Below the pieces are notes generated by a model. That model saw only the letters and a program-made list of their open reading frames with translations. It was not told where the DNA came from and made no database searches. Source: Pseudomonadota bacterium (GTDB taxonomy: Bacteria; Bdellovibrionota; UBA1018). Taken from it: a stretch of DNA of 64,000 bases. The DNA lies in the NCBI GenBank assembly GCA_027485695.1, contig JAIXQO010000007.1, positions 1-64,000 on the forward strand, in the 5' to 3' direction. This document shows, one piece after another, positions 16,408-25,378 of this stretch (its first letter is position 1; each line of letters opens with the position of its first letter). The position numbers and the translations under genes were made by a program.

Positions 16408-17427
16408 TTACGGAGTAGCTTCTTCGATTGCCGTCGTCGTGCAAACTTCGGCACCGTGACGCTGCCATTTACGGAACAGCGGCAAGCTCGACGATTGGTT
16501 CGTTTCACTGAAGATGTAACGAACTTTGCAGAAGCGTGGGGTGTGTGAAGAGTTCGAGGTGATCCAGCTATTGATCAGAGTCATCTCGTTCGTCGCGTAG
16601 CTCTGTTGGGAGCTCGAGAAGAAACGATCCGTTCCCCAAACCGGGAATTGGTTTCCACCGAGGGAGAAATTAGCCTCGTTTTGAGAAGTGTTGTATTGGT
16701 CGCTTCCGTTCGTGGCGTTCTGGAGTCCGCCTTCGCCTTGGACGTCGCAAACCGTGAACGCTTGGACTTTGAGGCCCGCGAGTTCAGAGTACTTCTTGCC
16801 GTCAACCAAGCCAGGGATGATCAAACCATCGCGGCTGTTGTCGCCTGGGTTTGGAGCCGTAGCGAGGAAATCGGTGATGCCCGTTTCTGCCAAGAGGGAG
16901 AAGTTAGCCGCAACGTTGTCGCGGAAGTATTCGATCTGTGGTCCACGGTAGCAGATATCCACAAAGTACTCGGCCCCGTAGAGTTCAGAACCCAAGTTGA
17001 ACTGGAGTTCGTTGATGCTCTTGTTCCATGCAGTTGTGTCGTCAAACTGCTGAGCGAATTGTTGGTTTCCGAGGGAACGAACTGCGTCCATTTGAACCGG
17101 GGTGGAGAGAACTCCGTTATCAACCCAGTCAGCAGCCTTGAGTTTGAAATAGTCCATCAGATACGTGCCGCCGTTAGCGCCAGCGCAGAGACACTGCGTA
17201 TCGCAGACCGTGCCGTCAGCGCAGGTGTTCGGGGTACAGGAGTTGGTCGTGCCTTTGAAATAACAAACGCGACCATTCTTAGGAACGTGGCGGAGGCCGG
17301 CGTTACAAGCGTAGATCGAAGGACCGGATGAGTTGACTTTGAATTTAAAACGGAACGAAACAGCTTCCGAGGTCGTCGATCCGACAACCAGGAGCATGAA
17401 CAAAGAGAGAATTCCAGTGAGCGATTT
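16408..17427 (-). CDS. Secreted Cys-containing protein of unknown function
   Basis: About 339 residues from the ATG at 17427, which has a GAGG ribosome site; an in-frame start six codons earlier is less likely. The signal peptide is MKSLTGILSLFMLLVVGSTTSEA. A Cys-dense stretch follows at about 55-85 (CTPNTC-ADGTVCD-TQCLC), recalling small disulfide-rich binding modules. Asn, Ser and Gln are abundant in the C-terminal half. It ends with FCKVRYIF and a terminal Cys region. First gene of a likely two-gene operon with the 534-residue secreted protein. A GCCGCAAG-type sequence 100 bases upstream is only a poor sigma-54 match. Function unknown. Confidence 0.7.
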   Translation of the reverse strand, partial: KSLTGILSLFMLLVVGSTTSEAVSFRFKFKVNSSGPSIYACNAGLRHVPKNGRVCYFKGTTNSCTPNTCADGTVCDTQCLCAGANGGTYLMDYFKLKAADWVDNGVLSTPVQMDAVRSLGNQQFAQQFDDTTAWNKSINELQFNLGSELYGAEYFVDICYRGPQIEYFRDNVAANFSLLAETGITDFLATAPNPGDNSRDGLIIPGLVDGKKYSELAGLKVQAFTVCDVQGEGGLQNATNGSDQYNTSQNEANFSLGGNQFPVWGTDRFFSSSQQSYATNEMTLINSWITSNSSHTPRFCKVRYIFSETNQSSSLPLFRKWQRHGAEVCTTTAIEEATP

Positions 17428-17698
17428 CATTACTACCTCAATCAATTAACGTTGATTCCTCAAAAAACAGCCAGGCGCAGATCGAAAACGACTGCCGCGT
17501 GAGCCTTTGAGAAATATGAGGCGCCGCAAGTAGCATGCGGAATCCAATTCAAAAACTAATATTTTTATTCCCGATTTATTTTTTTCAACTCAACTCAACT
17601 CAATTAAATAAACTTGAAGGCCATTTGATGAGTGCCCGCATTTTTTTCGAGAAAACATTCCATAACGCTGCTATAAGGCGCCGAAACCGGGTTCACAT

Positions 17699-18325
17699 AT
17701 GAAAAAACATCTATACGTTCTGTTGATTTTGATCGCGCCACTCAAGTTTGCTCACTCTTTCGAGGTGATCTTCTTCGACTCCGAACAGGAAACACTCGAA
17801 ACACAGGACATCCCGACCCCGACTCAAACCCAAGTTCCTGAACAAAACCCATATCCATCATCCAACTATCGATGGCCGGCGCCTGCTTATCGTCCTTACA
17901 GCAAGGAATGGGTCAGCCAAGAAATCGAAAAAGGCATCAAAGCCTCCATCACCAAAGACGGCGCGTTCTGTAAACTCGAAGCCATCAATACCAAAGGTGA
18001 ATCTTTCGTTGCTTCGTTCAGCACCGGAATCGGAAACAACATGAGTTACGGAGCCGGCAACGGCACGGTGATCGTGAACCCGAGCCAACCGGTCTCGCCT
18101 CAGCCATACATTGGCTTGACGGTCACCTTCACTAAGACGAACTGCACGCAAACCGTTTTGGTCCCCGTTATAGACTACCGAGTGTTTGCCTCTTTTAAAT
18201 CGTCTCTGTTGGACGAAAACGGTCAACCCGTTCGGACGCTCACGCCTGCGCAACAAACTATGCTACTGTACTACGCGACTCTCGCTAAGCAGGTCACGGG
18301 CTGCCAACAAAATACGGCCCGGTAA
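17699..18325 (+). CDS. Secreted protein of unknown function (208 aa)
   Basis: A 208-residue protein with a signal peptide (MKKHLYVLLILIAPLKFAHS) and a Thr/Pro/Gln-rich linker at about 30-60. A compact domain follows with two Cys, in FCKLEAINTKG and NCTQTVLV, probably disulfide-bonded, and one more near the C terminus. It is the first of three plus-strand secreted genes and lies 26 bases before the next. A TATAAG sequence about 25 bases upstream may be its -10. The 270 bases upstream are AT-rich and hold four short CAACT direct repeats. No family recognised. Confidence 0.65.
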   Translation: MKKHLYVLLILIAPLKFAHSFEVIFFDSEQETLETQDIPTPTQTQVPEQNPYPSSNYRWPAPAYRPYSKEWVSQEIEKGIKASITKDGAFCKLEAINTKGESFVASFSTGIGNNMSYGAGNGTVIVNPSQPVSPQPYIGLTVTFTKTNCTQTVLVPVIDYRVFASFKSSLLDENGQPVRTLTPAQQTMLLYYATLAKQVTGCQQNTAR

Positions 18326-18351
18326 TTTGATGTAAAAGGCAGGCAATTCAA

Positions 18352-20703
18352 ATGCATCCATCGATCGCGACTCTCATTCTCTTGTTGAGTTCGGTCGTAT
18401 CGATCGATGCAAATGCCCTTCCACCCCGAGTCCTTTCGCCGCTCGTTTTTTCGAATCCCGTGCATTGCGCTCGGGAATCTACTCTGCCTGCAACATCTGC
18501 TTGGCTCATGGTAGATGCGTACAACGCTGGAAAATTCGGCTACAACGCCTCCCTCACCCGACGTGAAAATCCAGACACCGGTGCAAGCCGCAGCGTTCGT
18601 GAATTCAGGCGCGAACTCGGTCGCCTCGCACGCACGATCGCCGATCGACTCTCGAGAGGTGAACTCCGTTGGATTCCCGAAGCCGGCACCGAAGAATGGA
18701 AAAACTCTGAGATCGGTCGAGCCGTCGAACGTTGCCAAGGATCTTGGAAATGTCCCGAGGTTGAACAACTTCTTCAAAAAGAATGGGACTGGATGGGATT
18801 TCGCGTGTCCGCGAGAACCGGTCGCGAAGAAACCCCGATTCATGCAACCTCCTGCTATCGAATCAAAGAATTTTCCGCTCTTCAGAGCCATCTGAGACAA
18901 GAGCGCGCTTCGCGCGAGGATCTGGAGAGTATCGCACGCACTCTCCTCAATTCGGATCAGTGGATCGAGGATTGCGCGATCGACAGCGCGCCGGAGGATC
19001 AACGCCTTTTGATCCAACTCGACCTCGGTGTCGAACAGGGCTCGAATACGCGTAAATTTGATCGTGTCGGATTTTCGTTTTGGACCTCGTTCAAGGCCTA
19101 CTTGAGCTGGGCCTGGAGCCGCTACCCGGAGCCAGCGTGGCTGAGATCGCTTCCGCTTGAGGACATGATCTATTTGATCGCGCCTTCGTGCCGCAACATC
19201 GATCGACCGAAATGCAACGCCGAGTACACCACCCAACAAGCGCTCGGCTGGCTCGCACAAGGCGAACTCGAGGGACCGCTCCCATGGGTTCCTTCGGAAA
19301 CTCCTCCAGGCGTTCAACAAGCCCCGGCCAAAGTCACGGGCGCGCTCGCTGGAACTGAGCAATTCGTCGAGTCTTTTCAGGGCAAACTCATGAACCGGAG
19401 AAACGAAGTCCGCCACCGTTTCTCGGAATCCATGCTCGCGCTTCAAACAATCCTCGCGAAATACACGCCTCAGGAACTGTTTAACGAAGCGTTTCGCTCG
19501 CAAGAATTTTACCGTGAACTCACTCTCCTCTGTAATGAAGTCGTGACGGCCGGGGATCTGCAATTCGGCGTCGCTCAAAACGCGATCGGAGCGTTTCGCA
19601 AGAGCCGGGCGCTCCGCGAACTCGTTGAGTCAGTGCCGGAAACAGAATGGGCCGAAATGCAGCTCGCGATGTTCGACTTCCTCTCGCGCTGGACAGACCA
19701 GTGCCGCCAATTGGAAGAATCGAAATTCACCTGGGATCCGGAAGCTTCCCTCGATCAGCAGAAACCTTGGTATCAAGAGTGGTTCAAATCCGCGCCCCGA
19801 GATCTGGTGGACGCAAGTGGCAATACACGCCCCCCCGTTCAGGGAACCTACGCGGTCGAAATTGAAACCCCCGAAGGCAAACGCCTCATCTGCGCAAACG
19901 GCTTGGATTGCAGCCGCAAACTTCTCGAAGGAACGATGGGTCTTGCCTCGCTCGCATACTATGGCCGCTCACTTTCGCCGCTGCTGGATGAGATCACCTC
20001 GCCCGTCGTCTTCTCGCCAGATTCCGCCGCAGTCGCTTGTGCGCAGAACAACCCTTGGCGCCAGCAACATCGAGCAAACGCCTACTTAGCTTACGGAATT
20101 CTCTCGACGATCGCGTTCGCGGCTTTACCCGTGCAAGGATTCATCGGCGTACTGCCCGATGCCCGAGTCCCTCATCACTGGAAACCTGAATGGACTCCGA
20201 ACGGAGAACTCGATTTCAAACCAGTCTATGCGCGCAAAGATTACGACGTTTTGGTCGGAGTCGGAACATCGAGCTGGGTCGCCACTCCGTGTGAGCTTCT
20301 TTTCTCTACTTCCACGAATGGATTCACACTGAGTGATCCTCTGTTTCCGGCAGGGTTTCGCGCCGGCGCGTGCAAACGTTGGGACAATACGACCATCAAG
20401 GTCGTCAGCGGAACCTCGACCCCAAAACAGAAACAAGGCAGTCTTTGTTTCCAGTGCGGCGTTAACGTACCGCAGATCACGCAGAGTTTCCTCCTGACGC
20501 TCGGAAAACTGACACCTCCGATTAAGGCTGCCGTCCAACTCGTGGGAACCGTCGCGCAGTGGATTCGACTCCGCACGGACTGGAGTCAAATGCCTCGTCA
20601 CCAATTCGTGGTGCCGGAGCATTTAACGAGTAGTTTCTTGAAAAACGGTACCATCACCAAACGTTGTTACAGACGACTCGGCAAAGGCAAGAAATGCTCT
20701 TAG
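18352..20703 (+). CDS. Large secreted protein of unknown function (783 aa)
   Basis: A 783-residue protein with an N-terminal signal peptide (MHPSIATLILLLSSVVSIDA-NA). The long, mostly helical-looking body has many Cys spread along it, including CRNIDRPKC, CANGLDC and CFQCG, as expected for a disulfide-stabilised extracytoplasmic protein. A hydrophobic stretch near 575-595 (YLAYGILSTIAFAALPVQGF) might be a membrane segment. No known domain or catalytic motif was recognised. It follows the 208-residue secreted gene by 26 bases and overlaps the next by 10, so the three are probably one transcript. The opposite strand is also open for 435 codons, but that frame lacks any protein-like features. 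Confidence 0.7.
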   Translation: MHPSIATLILLLSSVVSIDANALPPRVLSPLVFSNPVHCARESTLPATSAWLMVDAYNAGKFGYNASLTRRENPDTGASRSVREFRRELGRLARTIADRLSRGELRWIPEAGTEEWKNSEIGRAVERCQGSWKCPEVEQLLQKEWDWMGFRVSARTGREETPIHATSCYRIKEFSALQSHLRQERASREDLESIARTLLNSDQWIEDCAIDSAPEDQRLLIQLDLGVEQGSNTRKFDRVGFSFWTSFKAYLSWAWSRYPEPAWLRSLPLEDMIYLIAPSCRNIDRPKCNAEYTTQQALGWLAQGELEGPLPWVPSETPPGVQQAPAKVTGALAGTEQFVESFQGKLMNRRNEVRHRFSESMLALQTILAKYTPQELFNEAFRSQEFYRELTLLCNEVVTAGDLQFGVAQNAIGAFRKSRALRELVESVPETEWAEMQLAMFDFLSRWTDQCRQLEESKFTWDPEASLDQQKPWYQEWFKSAPRDLVDASGNTRPPVQGTYAVEIETPEGKRLICANGLDCSRKLLEGTMGLASLAYYGRSLSPLLDEITSPVVFSPDSAAVACAQNNPWRQQHRANAYLAYGILSTIAFAALPVQGFIGVLPDARVPHHWKPEWTPNGELDFKPVYARKDYDVLVGVGTSSWVATPCELLFSTSTNGFTLSDPLFPAGFRAGACKRWDNTTIKVVSGTSTPKQKQGSLCFQCGVNVPQITQSFLLTLGKLTPPIKAAVQLVGTVAQWIRLRTDWSQMPRHQFVVPEHLTSSFLKNGTITKRCYRRLGKGKKCS

Positions 20704-21215
20704 CCTCCGCGATCTGGATCACGCTCGGACTCAATTCGCTCTGGCAGGAGACCCTCCGCCTAGACTGCGGCACCGAACGTGCGACGACTTGCGAACAAGC
20801 TTGTGGGAATCGATCGTTTTGCGAATGGACACAAACGAGCTGCGAACGCTGCTCCGGCTCGTCTGACCCGAGCCTCTACGCGGTCTACCGGAGCATTCCC
20901 TCGGTTCAGCCCCAAGTCGCACAACAGCCCCATCGTTTTTTCTCGGAGCTACCGAAACGTTCGTGGATGCTGTTTCACCCAAGAAGTCCCTACAATTACT
21001 TCAGCTCGCCGGATGAACCTCAGTACGCTTCGGCGCTCAATACAGCATGCACTCGAACATCCCCCGGTTCTCAAGGACTCGTCGTACTGGCGACTCGCAA
21101 ATCAGCTGCGCATCCCTGGCAGGCCGATTGGTTGATTTGTGTCAGCGAGAAAAAAGGCGCTGAAATCTATCCCATCGTTCAGTTGCCGCCGGTTAAACGC
21201 ACATCCTCGAGGTGA
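20694..21215 (+). CDS. Small Cys-rich exported protein, unknown
   Basis: The ATG at 20694, inside the last codons of the preceding gene, gives 173 residues with a short hydrophobic N terminus (MLLASAIWITLGLNSLW) that may be a signal peptide. A Cys cluster follows immediately: LDCGTERATTCEQACGNRSFC and CERCSG, six Cys within about 40 residues. No family recognised. It shares a transcript with the two secreted genes upstream. Its last 37 bases overlap the convergent oligopeptide-binding protein gene on the other strand. Confidence 0.6.
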   Translation: MLLASAIWITLGLNSLWQETLRLDCGTERATTCEQACGNRSFCEWTQTSCERCSGSSDPSLYAVYRSIPSVQPQVAQQPHRFFSELPKRSWMLFHPRSPYNYFSSPDEPQYASALNTACTRTSPGSQGLVVLATRKSAAHPWQADWLICVSEKKGAEIYPIVQLPPVKRTSSR

Positions 21216-22747
21216 ACGTACCCGAGTGGATTGAGCGGATAGCTTTGAACACGTTTTGAAAGTGCGACCGTATTCACGTAATGAAAAATCGGAATCAAGA
21301 GCGCTTCTTCATCCACCCATTTTTTTTGAAATGCGATCAGGGCCGCCTCGCGCTCTTTGCCATCCTGCATTTCTAAAAGTGGGGCAATCTCCGGCAATTC
21401 TCCGCGAGAAGAAAAAAGCGAAAAAGGTCCACCCTTCTCAAACGCCATGAGGAAAAACGCGGGATCCAACACCGGCGAAAACCATCCGTAACGATAGAAC
21501 GCGAGCGAACCCTCTCGAATCGACTGAACGTGGGTTTTCCAATCACGGGCCTCCAGCGAGATCTGAATACCTGCGTTCTTCTTGAGATCGGCTTGGATTT
21601 TTTGCGCGATCAGGGCGTTTCTCTCTCCACTGTCGTAAACGAGGGTCAGCGCGAGTTTCTTGCTCACTGCCTGCGGGTTCGGCAAGGCTGGAGTCGTTTC
21701 CGATCGATTGTAGTGGCCCTGAATCCCCGGCGGTATCCAGGAATCCGCGACCTGCTCACCACCTCCAAGAAGTTTGACGATGGCTTCGCGGTCGATTGAA
21801 TTCTGGATCGTGCGGCGCACGTTCGGCGTCAGCACCTGCGCGCGCTCCGGTCGAAACGCAATAAAGTAAGTCGCCAAAAACGGATACGAGTGTAGACGTC
21901 CTTCTTTTTTCAGGCGTTCTGTTTCAAGCAGCGGAACCTTACTGAGTACGTCAAGGTCACCTTTGGCCAATAAGGTGGAACCCGTAGTCTCGTCATGAAC
22001 CACTAGAAATCGAGTTTTTGTGGGCGTGTTTGGAGGAACTGGAGCCCACGCTTCGAGATCAAAATAGCGGTCCCGCTCATATCCGGTTAGGCGATAAGGA
22101 GCGCTGAATGCGAGACGCGACCAGTTCTCGCGCCAAGCGAATCGACCGTCCGTGCCCACCCATTCGCGTCGAATCGGAAACGTCATTGGCAAGGTGAGTA
22201 AATGGAGCAAGAGGGGCGTTGGGCGATTGAGATGAAAACGGACCCCGCCTCCATCGGCCAATGCCTCGATCCGATCAATCGACTTGAGCAGCGGCGCCAT
22301 GCGCGCACCGGACTTGGGGGATCTTGCGCGCTCAAAAGCGAAAAGGATTTCATCCGATTTTAATGCTGCACCGTCCGACCATTTCGCGTCTTTGCGTACG
22401 AAGAGCGTGAGCGTCCGTCCATCCGGACTCCAAACAGCCCGTTCGGCCAAATCGGGCACCAGACTACCGCTTGAGTCATACCGATAAAGTCCACGGTAGA
22501 GATTCATGAGAATCCGAAAACCCAGGCCATCTTCGACCTCTGCCGGATCGAGAGTGGAGGGCTCGGAATGAATCTGTACGGTCAGGCGAGTGTTCGGCGG
22601 CGGTGACGGCGTACAAGCCCCCAACAAAAGGCTCTGAACCGCTCCACTCAAGAGACAAATCCTCAACGAGGAACGTCCCTTCCATGAACAAAAACCGAAA
22701 TGAAATCGAGCTCGAATCTTGCGTCTTAGCATCGGGAAGTCCATCAT
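21179..22747 (-). CDS. Oligopeptide-binding lipoprotein (ABC transporter, family 5)
   Basis: A solute-binding protein of 522 residues, the usual length for the family. The N terminus carries a basic stretch and then a lipoprotein signal ending in the lipobox LLLGAC, so the mature protein should be anchored to a membrane through Cys. Family-5 signatures are present: SEPSTLDPAEVEDGLGF, the VPDLAERAVWSPDGRTLTLFVRKDAKWSDG block and an FAFERARSPKSG segment. These proteins capture peptides for Opp/Dpp-type importers. No permease or ATPase gene is adjacent, so it may feed a transporter encoded elsewhere. The exact start is uncertain because the ribosome site is weak. It is divergent from the VKOR-DsbA gene, eight bases away. 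Confidence 0.85.
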   Translation of the reverse strand: MMDFPMLRRKIRARFHFGFCSWKGRSSLRICLLSGAVQSLLLGACTPSPPPNTRLTVQIHSEPSTLDPAEVEDGLGFRILMNLYRGLYRYDSSGSLVPDLAERAVWSPDGRTLTLFVRKDAKWSDGAALKSDEILFAFERARSPKSGARMAPLLKSIDRIEALADGGGVRFHLNRPTPLLLHLLTLPMTFPIRREWVGTDGRFAWRENWSRLAFSAPYRLTGYERDRYFDLEAWAPVPPNTPTKTRFLVVHDETTGSTLLAKGDLDVLSKVPLLETERLKKEGRLHSYPFLATYFIAFRPERAQVLTPNVRRTIQNSIDREAIVKLLGGGEQVADSWIPPGIQGHYNRSETTPALPNPQAVSKKLALTLVYDSGERNALIAQKIQADLKKNAGIQISLEARDWKTHVQSIREGSLAFYRYGWFSPVLDPAFFLMAFEKGGPFSLFSSRGELPEIAPLLEMQDGKEREAALIAFQKKWVDEEALLIPIFHYVNTVALSKRVQSYPLNPLGYVHLEDVRLTGGN

Positions 22748-22755
22748 GACTCAAT

Positions 22756-23892
22756 ATGCATATCATCGCTAGCGTCCTGTCATTGATCGGCTTGTCGGCT
22801 GCAGTTTACCTCTCCCGCCTGTACTACGCGATCCATGACGGCACCTCCTCGTTTCAATCCCTTTGCAACTTAGGTTCAGCGATGAACTGTGATGCTGTGA
22901 CGAGCAGTAAGTACGCTGAACTCGTTTCAGGCATCCCACTCTCCAGTATCGTGGTCGGCTGGTTCGCCGCGCTTTTTCTGATTAGCCTTTTCTCCGCGAT
23001 TCAAGATTGGCGCAAAGAAGCCTGCGCTGCTGGCCTCGTGTTGACGGGATTCGCTTGCTTGCACGGACTGTATTTGATCTGGGTGATGTTCGCGGTTCTC
23101 AAAACGGGCTGCTTGTTCTGCCTGACGATCGACGCAGTTAACTTCCTCTTGTTCGGATACTTCTTCTGGAAAGCGCCGAAGCCGCTTTTCAAAGGTTTGA
23201 ATTTCAAACGTCTCCAGAACTTCGGAATCGTCTCGCTCTGTTTGGTCTTCGTCTCTCTACTTTTGCTCCGTCCAATCAAACAAAACGAAGAAAAATTTTC
23301 GAGCGACGACCTTACTCAAATCGTGAACCGAACGGTCGCCCAGACTCCAGTGAACCTGGTGATTCCAGCTGGCACCGCGGTCATGGGCAACCCGAATGCT
23401 CCTGTGACGCTCGTCGAATTCAGCGATTTCCAATGCCCATACTGCCGTCGTGGCGCGGTTCTTCTCAACACGCTTCTGAGCCGCTATCCGAACGACGTCA
23501 AAGTCGTATTCCTCAATTTCCCACTCGATCAGGCGTGCCATCGTCAGATTGAGCGACCGATGCATCCTTTCGCCTGCGCGCTCGCTCGCGGCGGTGCTTG
23601 CGCCGAGAAGGTGGGGAAATTCAAACCTTACTACGAAGCTGTATTCGAAAAACAAGCGGAACTCGCACCTGACTCTGCCCTCAAAAGCTTGGTCACCGCA
23701 GGCTTGAGTGAGTCCGAGGCAAAAACCTGCTTGGATTCCGAAGACGCCAAAAAACTTGTCTCGTCCCACATCGAACTAGGAATCCAGTCCGGCGTTCAGA
23801 GCACGCCGACCTTCTTCGCAAATGGCTACCGCATTGAGGGTCTTCTCCCGATGGAAGCTTGGGATCTCCTCATCGCTCGGCTCAAGAAATAG
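22756..23892 (+). CDS. VKOR-DsbA fusion: disulfide-bond forming enzyme
   Basis: A 378-residue fusion. The N-terminal part (about 1-180) is a vitamin K epoxide reductase homolog with four to five membrane helices. It has a Cys pair at about 37 and 45 and the redox motif CLFC at about 119-122. The C-terminal part (about 205-378) is a periplasmic thioredoxin-fold domain of the DsbA/DsbG type with CPYC at about 227-230 and a cis-Pro loop STPTFF. Such fusions pass electrons from substrate thiols via the thioredoxin domain and VKOR to quinone, replacing the DsbA/DsbB pair. The many secreted Cys-rich proteins in this window would be likely clients. TatD follows 14 bases downstream. Confidence 0.9.
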   Translation: MHIIASVLSLIGLSAAVYLSRLYYAIHDGTSSFQSLCNLGSAMNCDAVTSSKYAELVSGIPLSSIVVGWFAALFLISLFSAIQDWRKEACAAGLVLTGFACLHGLYLIWVMFAVLKTGCLFCLTIDAVNFLLFGYFFWKAPKPLFKGLNFKRLQNFGIVSLCLVFVSLLLLRPIKQNEEKFSSDDLTQIVNRTVAQTPVNLVIPAGTAVMGNPNAPVTLVEFSDFQCPYCRRGAVLLNTLLSRYPNDVKVVFLNFPLDQACHRQIERPMHPFACALARGGACAEKVGKFKPYYEAVFEKQAELAPDSALKSLVTAGLSESEAKTCLDSEDAKKLVSSHIELGIQSGVQSTPTFFANGYRIEGLLPMEAWDLLIARLKK

Positions 23893-23906
23893 ACGGAGTT
23901 TCGCCC

Positions 23907-24689
23907 ATGTGGATCGATTCACATTGTCACCTTCATTACGACTACACGGGCAAGACCGCGGAACAACTCGTAGCAGAAGCCCGTGAGCACGGCGTTGAAA
24001 CGCTCGTCACGGTCGGCGTAGATTTCACGACGATGGACGCGATCGAATCCGTCTCTGCAAAATTCCCCAATGTCTTTCACACGGTCGGAATTCACCCGAG
24101 CGATGCAATCCAGTGGGACACCGAGACGAATCCTCTCGACCGCCTTCGCCAAGCAAGTATGCATCCCAAGTGCCGCGCGCTCGGTGAGATGGGCCTCGAC
24201 TATCACTACGATCATTCGCCCAAGGAAAAACAGATCCCAGTACTAGAAACACAACTCGATCTCGCGATCGAACGCAATCTCCCGGTCGTAATCCATTCCC
24301 GCGACGGCGAGCACGACCTGCTCCCTCGTCTCGAGAGCTACGCGAAACGAAGCAAATTAGATGGGCCCAAAGGCATCCTCCATTGCTTCACGGGCACTCA
24401 CGCGTTCGCACAGGCCTGCATCGATTTTGGGTTCTTGGTTTCGATTTCAGGAATCGTGACTTTTAAAAACGCCGAAGAACTCCGCTCGACAGTGGTGGCG
24501 CTCCCCGCCGACAAACTACTCGTCGAAACCGATTGCCCTTATTTGGCTCCGATTCCGTTTCGCGGCAAAAAATGCGAACCCTACATGGTCAAGTGGACCG
24601 GTGAATTCGTCGCGAACCTGAAAGGTCTAGAGCCTGCGAAATTCGCTGAAATCACGAGCCGCAACGCGCGGGCGGTATTTCGGATTTAA
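23907..24689 (+). CDS. tatD: TatD-family metal-dependent nuclease
   Basis: About 260 residues from the ATG at 23907, which begins the canonical N terminus W-I-D-S-H-C-H-L with the metal-binding HxH. An earlier in-frame ATG at 23859 falls within the preceding gene and adds a tail that does not belong to the family. Further motifs: GIHP, LGEMGLDYHYD, VVIHSRD, LHCFTGTHAFA and the C-terminal VETDCPYLAP. TatD proteins are TIM-barrel DNases with 3'-5' exonuclease or AP-endonuclease activity, linked to DNA repair and quality control. ACGGAG lies just upstream. It probably shares a transcript with the VKOR-DsbA gene. Confidence 0.9.
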   Translation: MWIDSHCHLHYDYTGKTAEQLVAEAREHGVETLVTVGVDFTTMDAIESVSAKFPNVFHTVGIHPSDAIQWDTETNPLDRLRQASMHPKCRALGEMGLDYHYDHSPKEKQIPVLETQLDLAIERNLPVVIHSRDGEHDLLPRLESYAKRSKLDGPKGILHCFTGTHAFAQACIDFGFLVSISGIVTFKNAEELRSTVVALPADKLLVETDCPYLAPIPFRGKKCEPYMVKWTGEFVANLKGLEPAKFAEITSRNARAVFRI

Positions 24690-24838
24690 ACAATCACACA
24701 AGGTGATCATTTGACTGATTTTGTGGACGATTTGTACGGGCAAAAAAAGCTTGCCATCAACGGCTACCGGAGCTAGTAACGCGCCGCCTAAGGCATACGC
24801 TCACGAGTAATGAGCGATTCATTCGAAAGGAAACTCAA

Positions 24839-25309
24839 ATGAAGCTCCTGAAGATTACGTTGGCATTTTGCATAGTGAACTACTTGCCTATTTCTGCGCA
24901 GGCTAATTTCTGTCTAGGAACACTTAAATATCAGACAGATACGGGAGCGCTCCAATCTTACGATTTTCAACTCACGCCAGAGTTCTGTGTTGATTCAGAA
25001 TACAACGAGACTTCGGATAAATACTGCTTAACCAGCAATACCTTTAGTCGGTTTGATCCACAATCCACACCTTTTGCGCTCATTTCTGCAGCGAAAACCG
25101 AGCGTCTCGCCATTCATCTGGTAGCGATTAGTTCTGGTGGACTCATGAGTGCACCAATCACTTCCCTCAATTTCACTAAACGTGAGCTTCAGGAACTAAC
25201 GAGACACAAGACGTTCGATGAAACGGGTACGCGAGTTCCCGAAAAGCTCTCAATCGTAGTAAGTGACACGCTTGGTGCTACTATGGAGTGTTACTTTAAC
25301 GAGAAATAA
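24839..25309 (+). CDS. Secreted protein of unknown function (156 aa)
   Basis: A 156-residue protein with a signal peptide (MKLLKITLAFCIVNYLPISAQA). The mature domain has Cys near each end (NFCLGTL, FCVDSE, YCLTSN, MECYFNE), probably two disulfides. The gene is richer in A and T than tatD and ygfZ on either side, and stands alone with its own upstream region of about 150 bases and a GAAAGGAAAC ribosome site. It resembles the other small secreted orphan genes in the window in size and layout. No family recognised. Confidence 0.65.
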   Translation: MKLLKITLAFCIVNYLPISAQANFCLGTLKYQTDTGALQSYDFQLTPEFCVDSEYNETSDKYCLTSNTFSRFDPQSTPFALISAAKTERLAIHLVAISSGGLMSAPITSLNFTKRELQELTRHKTFDETGTRVPEKLSIVVSDTLGATMECYFNEK

Positions 25310-25378
25310 AATAACTGAAATACTTGTGATAGCCTTATTACTGAGGAAAATAGCGCTCCAAGGGTTTAATATCCCATC

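Noticed and set aside
16606..17331. 241-codon frame on the plus strand across the secreted gene at 16408-17427
   Set aside because: No ribosome site or motif; the minus frame has a signal peptide and clear start.
17500..17540. CCGCATG-ctac-TTGC on the minus strand upstream of the 339-residue secreted gene
   Set aside because: One of the two essential G of the -24 element is missing.
18271..19578. 435-codon open frame on the minus strand inside the 783-residue secreted gene
   Set aside because: The composition is Arg/Phe/Leu-heavy without signal or motif. The plus-strand frame has a signal peptide and an operon context.
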